Shown here one piece after another: positions 57,919-64,000 of a stretch of 64,000 nucleotides of DNA. The notes beneath the pieces were generated by a model. That model saw only the letters and a program-made list of their open reading frames with translations, ran no database searches and had not been told where the DNA came from. Made by a program: the position numbers and the translations under genes. The DNA lies in assembly GCA_945643635.1 (NCBI GenBank), contig CALZFC010000040.1, forward strand, positions 2,877,501-2,941,500. The letters are read 5' to 3'. The DNA is from Allodiplogaster sudhausi. Its lineage: Eukaryota > Nematoda > Chromadorea > Rhabditida > Diplogasteridae. Position 1 is the stretch's first letter; every line of letters starts with the position of its first letter.

Positions 57919-60900
57919 GCGCGCGAGCAAACCCTTTTGCACGTTTTATTATTACCCCTAATGCAAAGTTCTTAATGCTAGGACATAGCGCCCACTCCAA
58001 GGGAGATAATGGGCAAAGATACTGAAAGCAGGTCCCCCCATAGCTCCGCTAGTTAGAGAGTGTACTTAGAAACGCTTGTCCATTATTGCCGGGGTTTGCG
58101 CGGAGCGGCGTCGTGGGCGGTGGGAGTGAGATTTTGGGGTGGGGTTTTTTTAGGATGGTAAATGAATATTGGAGCTACGTTTTGGTATTGGTTTGGGATT
58201 TTTGGGTTTTGGGTTTGGGGGTGGCGCCAGTGGTCAAAGTTGCAACTTTTCGGCGCGCGCTTGCGCTGGGTTGGCCACTTTGAGCTATTGGATCTTTTGA
58301 ACGGAGAGGAGTTGGGGAATGAAAAAAATATGAGTCGATAGCCCATGTCTTAATTATTAAGATTCCTGGTCGGTTTGTTGATAGTGCCTCAGGGGTGACC
58401 AGGGGGCGTGGCCAAATTTTGACCCCCTTTTTTGGCCCCTTTTTGCTCTGTTTTTGCTCACTAACTTGAATTTTCAAAATTAACTTTTTCTCTTTCCGAC
58501 ATATATAATGTAGTTTTTCACGGCGCATGTTTTGATATATAAATTGTCGGGCTAAATACATTGGGTCATATCGATCGGGGGCAAAAACAGGCGGACCCAT
58601 TTTGTTAGGGGCGAACCTTTCAAAATTCAATACTCGGAGATTTGGGATTGGAGCGAGACGGGACATTCAGAATATTGTTCAGTTTTACGAGAGCTTTGGA
58701 ATGAGCCTACTCCCGTTTGACTGGGTTTCGGAAAAGGTGGCCTGAGGGGGCCGTGAAATGTCAAATTTTTGGGAGGCCCTTTCCGCGGCTGTTTTTTCTC
58801 GGGGATTGGTATTATGCCTACATGTTATATATCATTATGTAGCTCTGGAGATGGCGAACAAATGTGTCATACAAAAGGTTTTGATATTTCGATGTTTTTG
58901 ATCTACTTTTGGGTCAGAATGTTCAGGAAACTTTTTCGACCTTAGCTATCACTGACACTTTTTGGGGCATATTTTTATTCGAATAGAGCCTAAAATTAGC
59001 TATCGAATGATAGGTTGATCATCGGTATTGGTTCAGGCATATTCGAGATATGAATTATTTTGTGGCTTTTTGGTACATTTTCATCACACACAGATTTTCT
59101 AACGACCCAGGTTCGGAGTCGCGCGCGGGCAAACCCTTTTGCGCGCTTTTGTGTGAAACCTAATTAAACAAAACCAATGCTAGGACATAGCGGAGACTCC
59201 AAGGGAGATAATGGGCAAAGATACTGAAACCAGGTCCCCCCATAGCTCCGCTAGTCTAGAGTTATCTAAAAGTCGACTGTAATTTATTCACTGGTATAGC
59301 GCGGAGAGGTGCTGTGGGCGCGGGGGTTGAGATACGGGGAAGCGGTTTTTTGTGGATTATGTAAAAGTTTCCGGGCTACAAGAATATGTGGGTTTCAAAA
59401 AATTAGGTTCCATATTGGCGCCGGCGCCGGCGCCCAAACTTTGGTCGGAGGTGACTTTGATTTGGGCACTTTGGCGAATTTGAGGGGTTGTATCTTTTTT
59501 TCGGGAAGAGATATGGCGATGAAAAAAATAGTGGCGTGTAGCCCGTTCAAAAATGAATATGATTCCTGGAGTTGAGATCATTTTGATCTTTGGTAGATCA
59601 GTACGAGCCCGGCGCGCAAACCATACGTTTTTGGGGTACTTTTTTAGGCTCATTCTTCTCATTTTCTCGAAATCTACAAATTCGCTTTTTGATCTAACTG
59701 ACTCCGATTGTAGAGTTTTTGACGGGCTTTCTTTTAATAGTAGATATATCGACTTTTGGACACTAGAAGTTGTAGATATTATCGATTCAAGGGTCAAATG
59801 TTTTTGTTAGGAGCGAACCTTCTAAACATCATATCTTTATGAATAGGAAAGATAGAGGGATGACAGTTTCAGAATCATGCAGAATTTCACAAGAGCTTCA
59901 ATATGAGTATACATAGGTTAGGCTGGCTCTTCATTAAAGTGCCCTGCCAGGGCCGTGAAGTGTCAAATTTTTGGAGCGCACTTTGGTCTCCGTTTCTTCT
60001 CGGTAGTTAAAGGTTTTGCCACATGTTATATACCATTCGGTAGGTCTTGAGATGGCGAACAACTTTCTCATACAAAGCTTTTTCATATTTTGTCATTTTT
60101 GATCTACTTTTGGGATCAGAAGGTTCAGGCCACTTTTTCGGTCTTAGCTATCACTGACACTTTTTGGCGCATATTTTTTTTATTGTAGAGCCTAAAATTA
60201 GCTATCGAATGATAGGTAAACCATGGGATTTGATCCAGGCATATTCGAGATATGAATTATTTTGTGGCTTTTTGGGCTATTTTCTCTGCACTTCGAAAGT
60301 CATGGGTCACAGGTTCGAATCCGCGCGCGCGCAAACTCTTTTGCGCGCTTTTATATGACTCCTGAGTATGTTAAAAGAGTGACATCATATAGTAAAGACT
60401 CCAAGCTTTCTAATGAGCTTAAATTCAAAGGCCCAGATAGTCCAGTAGCGCCGCTAGAACAGACTTTTGACCTTTTAGAGCCAAATTTTAACCCTTAGAG
60501 CCAACTAACGACCCAACTTACTATCTTTTTATCGGGAAATGGCCTCCGGGTCGATAGCCCCGGTGGCCATTGACCGGGCCAAAGGCCCGTAGCGTGACAA
60601 AGTCACGCTAGTCTCTTATTATATAAAAGTCGACTGTAATTTATTTACTGGTATAGCGCGGAGCGGTGTAGCGGGCGGGGGGATTGAGGTATCGGGAAGC
60701 GGTTTTTTGGGGAACATGTAAAAGTTTCCGGACTACAAGAATATGTGGGTTTCAAAAAATTGGGTTCGATATTGGCGTCGGCGCCGGCGGCCAAACTTTG
60801 GTCGGAGGCGACTCTGATTTGGGCACTTTGGCGAATTTGAGGGGTTGCAACTTTTTTTGTAGGAAAGCTATGGCGATGAAAAAAATAGTGTCGGGTAGCC

Positions 60901-63900
60901 CGTTCAAAAATGAATATGATTCCTGGAGTTGAGATAATTTCGATTTTTGGTAGATCAGTGGGAGGCCGCCGCGCAAAGCATACCTTTTTGGGGTACTTTT
61001 TGAGAGGGTATTTGCCCCTTTTCTCGGAATCTACAAAGTCCGCTTTTGATTAAACTGACTGCGATTGTAGAGTTTTTGACGGGCTTTCTTTTAATAGTAG
61101 ATATATCGACTTTTGGGCACTAGAAGTTGTAGATATTATCGATTGAATGGTCAAACTTTTTTGTTAGGAGCGAACATTCTAAAATTCATATCTTTATGAA
61201 TAGGGAAGGCAGAGGGATGGGTGTTTCAGAATCATGCAGAGTTTCACGAGAGCTTCAATATGAGTATAGTTGGGTTTGGCTGGGTTGTCATTAAAGTGCC
61301 CTGCCAGGGCCGTGAAGTGGCAAATTTTTGGAACGCATTTGGGGCCTTAGTTTCTTCTCGATAGTTAAGGGATATGCCAAACATTATATATCAATCGGTA
61401 GCTCTCGCGAAGGCGAACAACTTTCTCATACAAACCATTTTGAAATATCGATGTTTTTGATCTACTTTTGGTGTCAGAAGGTTCAGGCCACTATTTCGGC
61501 CTTAGCTATCACTGGCACTTTTTGGCGCATATTTTTTTTATTGTAGAGCCAAAAATTTGCTATCGAATGATAGGTCAAATGTGCAAAACGATTCAGGCAT
61601 ATTCGAGATATGAATTGTTTTGTGGCTATTTGGTACATTTTCAGTGCACGTCGAAAGTCATGGGTCCCAGGTTCGGAGTCGCGCGCGCGCAAACCCTTTT
61701 GCGCGTTTTTGTATGACTCCTGATGAAATTATAAGAGTGCTATCATAGACTAAAGACTCCAAGCTTTCTAATGGACTGAAATTCAAAGGCCTATGTCGTT
61801 CAGTAGTGCCGCTAGAACAGACTTTTGTCCTTTTTAAGCCAACTAACGACCCTTTGAGCCAACTAAAATACCCTTAGAGCCAACTAAACTTCTCTTAAAG
61901 TAAAATAAAAGAAAACCAACAACCCTTGGAGCCTACTGACAATGGCCAAAGGCCCGTAGCGTGACGAAGTCACGCTAGTCTATTATTATATAAAAGTCGA
62001 CTGTAATTTATTTACTGGTATAGCGCGGAGCGGTGTAGCGGGCGGGGGGATTGAGGTATCGGGAAGCGGTTTTTTGGGGAACATGTAAAAGTTTCCGGAC
62101 TACAAGAATATGTGGGTTTCAAAAAATTGGGTTCGATATTGGCGTCGGCGCCGGCGGCCAAACTTTGGTCGGAGGCGACTCTGATTTGGGCACTTTGGCG
62201 AATTTGAGGGGTTGCAACTTTTTTTGTAGGAAAGCTATGGCGATGAAAAAAATAGTGGCGGGTAGCCCGTTCAAAAATGAATATGATTCCTGGAGTTGAG
62301 ATAATTTCGATTTTTGGTAGATCAGTGGGAGGCCGCCGCGCAAAGCATACCTTTTTGGGGTACTTTTTGAGAGGGTATTTGCCCCTTTTCTCGGAATCTA
62401 CAAAGTCCGCTTTTGATTAAACTGACTGCGATTGTAGAGTTTTTGACGGGCTTTCTTTTAATAGTAGATATATCGACTTTTGGGCACTAGAAGTTGTAGA
62501 TATTATCGATTGAATGGTCAAACTTTTTTGTTAGGAGCGAACATTCTAAAATTCATATCTTTATGAATAGGGAAGGCAGAGGGATGGGTGTTTCAGAATC
62601 ATGCAGAGTTTCACGAGAGCTTCAATATGAGTATAGTTGGGTTTGGCTGGGTTGTCATTAAAGTGCCCTGCCAGGGCCGTGAAGTGGCAAATTTTTGGAA
62701 CGCATTTGGGGCCTTAGTTTCTTCTCGATAGTTAAGGGATATGCCAAACATTATATATCAATCGGTAGCTCTCGCGAAGGCGAACAACTTTCTCATACAA
62801 ACCATTTTGAAATATCGATGTTTTTGATCTACTTTTGGTGTCAGAAGGTTCAGGCCACTATTTCGGCCTTAGCTATCACTGGCACTTTTTGGCGCATATT
62901 TTTTTTATTGTAGAGCCAAAAATTTGCTATCGAATGATAGGTCAAATGTGCAAAACGATTCAGGCATATTCGAGATATGAATTGTTTTGTGGCTATTTGG
63001 TACATTTTCAGTGCACGTCGAAAGTCATGGGTCCCAGGTTCGGAGTCGCGCGCGCGCAAACCCTTTTGCGCGTTTTTGTATGACTCCTGATGAAATTATA
63101 AGAGTGCTATCATAGACTAAAGACTCCAAGCTTTCTAATGGACTGAAATTCAAAGGCCTATGTCGTTCAGTAGTGCCGCTAGAACAGACTTTTGTCCTTT
63201 TTAAGCCAACTAACGACCCTTTGAGCCAACTAAAATACCCTTAGAGCCAACTAAACTTCTCTTAAAGTAAAATAAAAGAAAACCAACAACCCTTGGAGCC
63301 TACTGACAATGGCCAAAGGCCCGTAGCGTGACGAAGTCACGCTAGTCTATTATTATATAAAAGTCGACTGTAATTTATTTACTGGTATAGCGCGGAGCGG
63401 TGTAGCGGGCGGGGGGATTGAGGTATCGGGAAGCGGTTTTTTGGGAACATGTAAAAGTTTCCGGACTACAAGAATATGTGGGTTTCAAAAAATTGGGTTC
63501 GATATTGGCGTCGGCGCCGGCGGCCAAACTTTGGTCGGAGGCGACTCTGATTTGGGCACTTTGGCGAATTTGAGGGGTTGCAACTTTTTTTGTAGGAAAG
63601 CTATGGCGATGAAAAAAATAGTGGCGGGTAGCCCGTTCAAAAATGAATATGATTCCTGGAGTTGAGATAATTTCGATTTTTGGTAGATCAGTGGGAGGCC
63701 GCCGCGCAAACCATACCTTTTTGGGGTACTTTTTGAGAGGGTATTTGCCCCTTTTCTCGGAATCTACAAAGTCCGCTTTTGATTAAACTGACTGCGATTG
63801 TAGAGTTTTTGACGGGCTTTCTTTTAATAGTAGATATATCGACTTTTGGGCACTAGAAGTTGTAGATATTATCGATTGAATGGTCAAACTTTTTTGTTAG

Positions 63901-64000
63901 GAGCGAACATTCTAAAATTCATATCTTTATGAATAGGGAAGGCAGAGGGATGGGTGTTTCAGAATCATGCAGAGTTTCACGAGAGCTTCAATATGAGTAT

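Larger units (their letters stand above)
56418..64000 (+). mobile_element. Head-to-tail array of Helitron-like non-autonomous units
   Basis: Units by CTAG junction: U0 56418-56849 (5'-truncated), U1 56850-58052, U2 58053-59254, U3 59255-60611, U4 60612-61978, U5 61979-63345, U6 63346 to the window end. U4-U6 are near-identical with a 1367-bp period; U0-U3 are more diverged. Younger units begin TCTATTATTATATAAAAG, close to the TC-start AT-rich 5' ends of Helitrons, and all end CTAG. U0, U3, U4 and U5 end in a hairpin overlapping CTAG. No Rep/helicase gene is present. Each unit contains a GGTTCGAATCC-type B box. Orientation is that in which CTAG is the 3' end. It could equally be described as a satellite derived from such an element. 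Confidence 0.7.

Noticed and set aside
60684..63709. Repeated 60-82 codon open frames in each array unit
   Set aside because: Both strands are open at the same place, lengths are short, and older units do not keep the frames; not supported as genes.

Overview
The window is animal nuclear DNA, almost certainly from a nematode. Protein genes are split into 5-13 small exons by mostly 45-60 bp introns, with some kilobase introns. Two gene families here, the DB module and the DUF19 (T20D4.11-like) secreted proteins, are essentially nematode-specific, and a nematode-type chemoreceptor lies beside a second 7TM receptor. Introns and spacers are full of (GA)n/(CT)n tracts. Gene models were built by hand from reading frame, splice sites and intron phase; intron phases agree within each recognised gene except where noted.

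Layout. 0.1-2.6 kb: an apparently intact 8-exon hAT transposase (-). 3.2-5.6 kb: two facing copies of a DB-module secreted-protein gene, each broken differently. 7.5-11.5 kb: a divergent PP1-type Ser/Thr phosphatase (+). 12.7-14.4 kb: a complete DUF19 secreted protein (-). 19.5-26.3 kb and 27.8-29.5 kb: two 7TM receptors in tandem (+). 30.8-41.6 kb: a 13-exon GlcNAc-transferase II (MGAT2) gene (-). Its 7.2 kb intron 8 holds a TTAA-flanked giant palindrome, and a CR1/Jockey-type non-LTR retrotransposon sits in one palindrome arm. 45.2-47.4 kb: a foldback element whose arms are built from 15-bp tandem repeats and which is flanked by an 8-bp target duplication. 47.6-48.7 kb: the C-terminal three quarters of an aldo-keto reductase (-).

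49.7-56.4 kb is an AT-rich block with two small orphan zinc-binding-like proteins, a decayed second copy of them, several local direct duplications and tRNA-like modules. 56.4-64 kb is a head-to-tail array of 1.2-1.37 kb units running off the window. Each junction reads CTAG followed by TC or TT, and the longer units end in a hairpin whose stem is conserved by compensating changes. This looks like tandemly amplified non-autonomous Helitron-like elements, or a satellite derived from them. The palindrome arms in MGAT2 are related to these units, so one repeat family has produced both structures.

The host genes do not form an operon or pathway. They are unrelated genes (N-glycan processing, protein dephosphorylation, chemosensation or neuropeptide sensing, secreted cysteine-rich proteins, carbonyl reduction) in a repeat-rich neighbourhood. 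The most notable material is the repeat biology: the Helitron-like array with two alternative 3' ends, the palindrome, the foldback element and the split DB gene pair. Five probable GC-AG introns are also notable.
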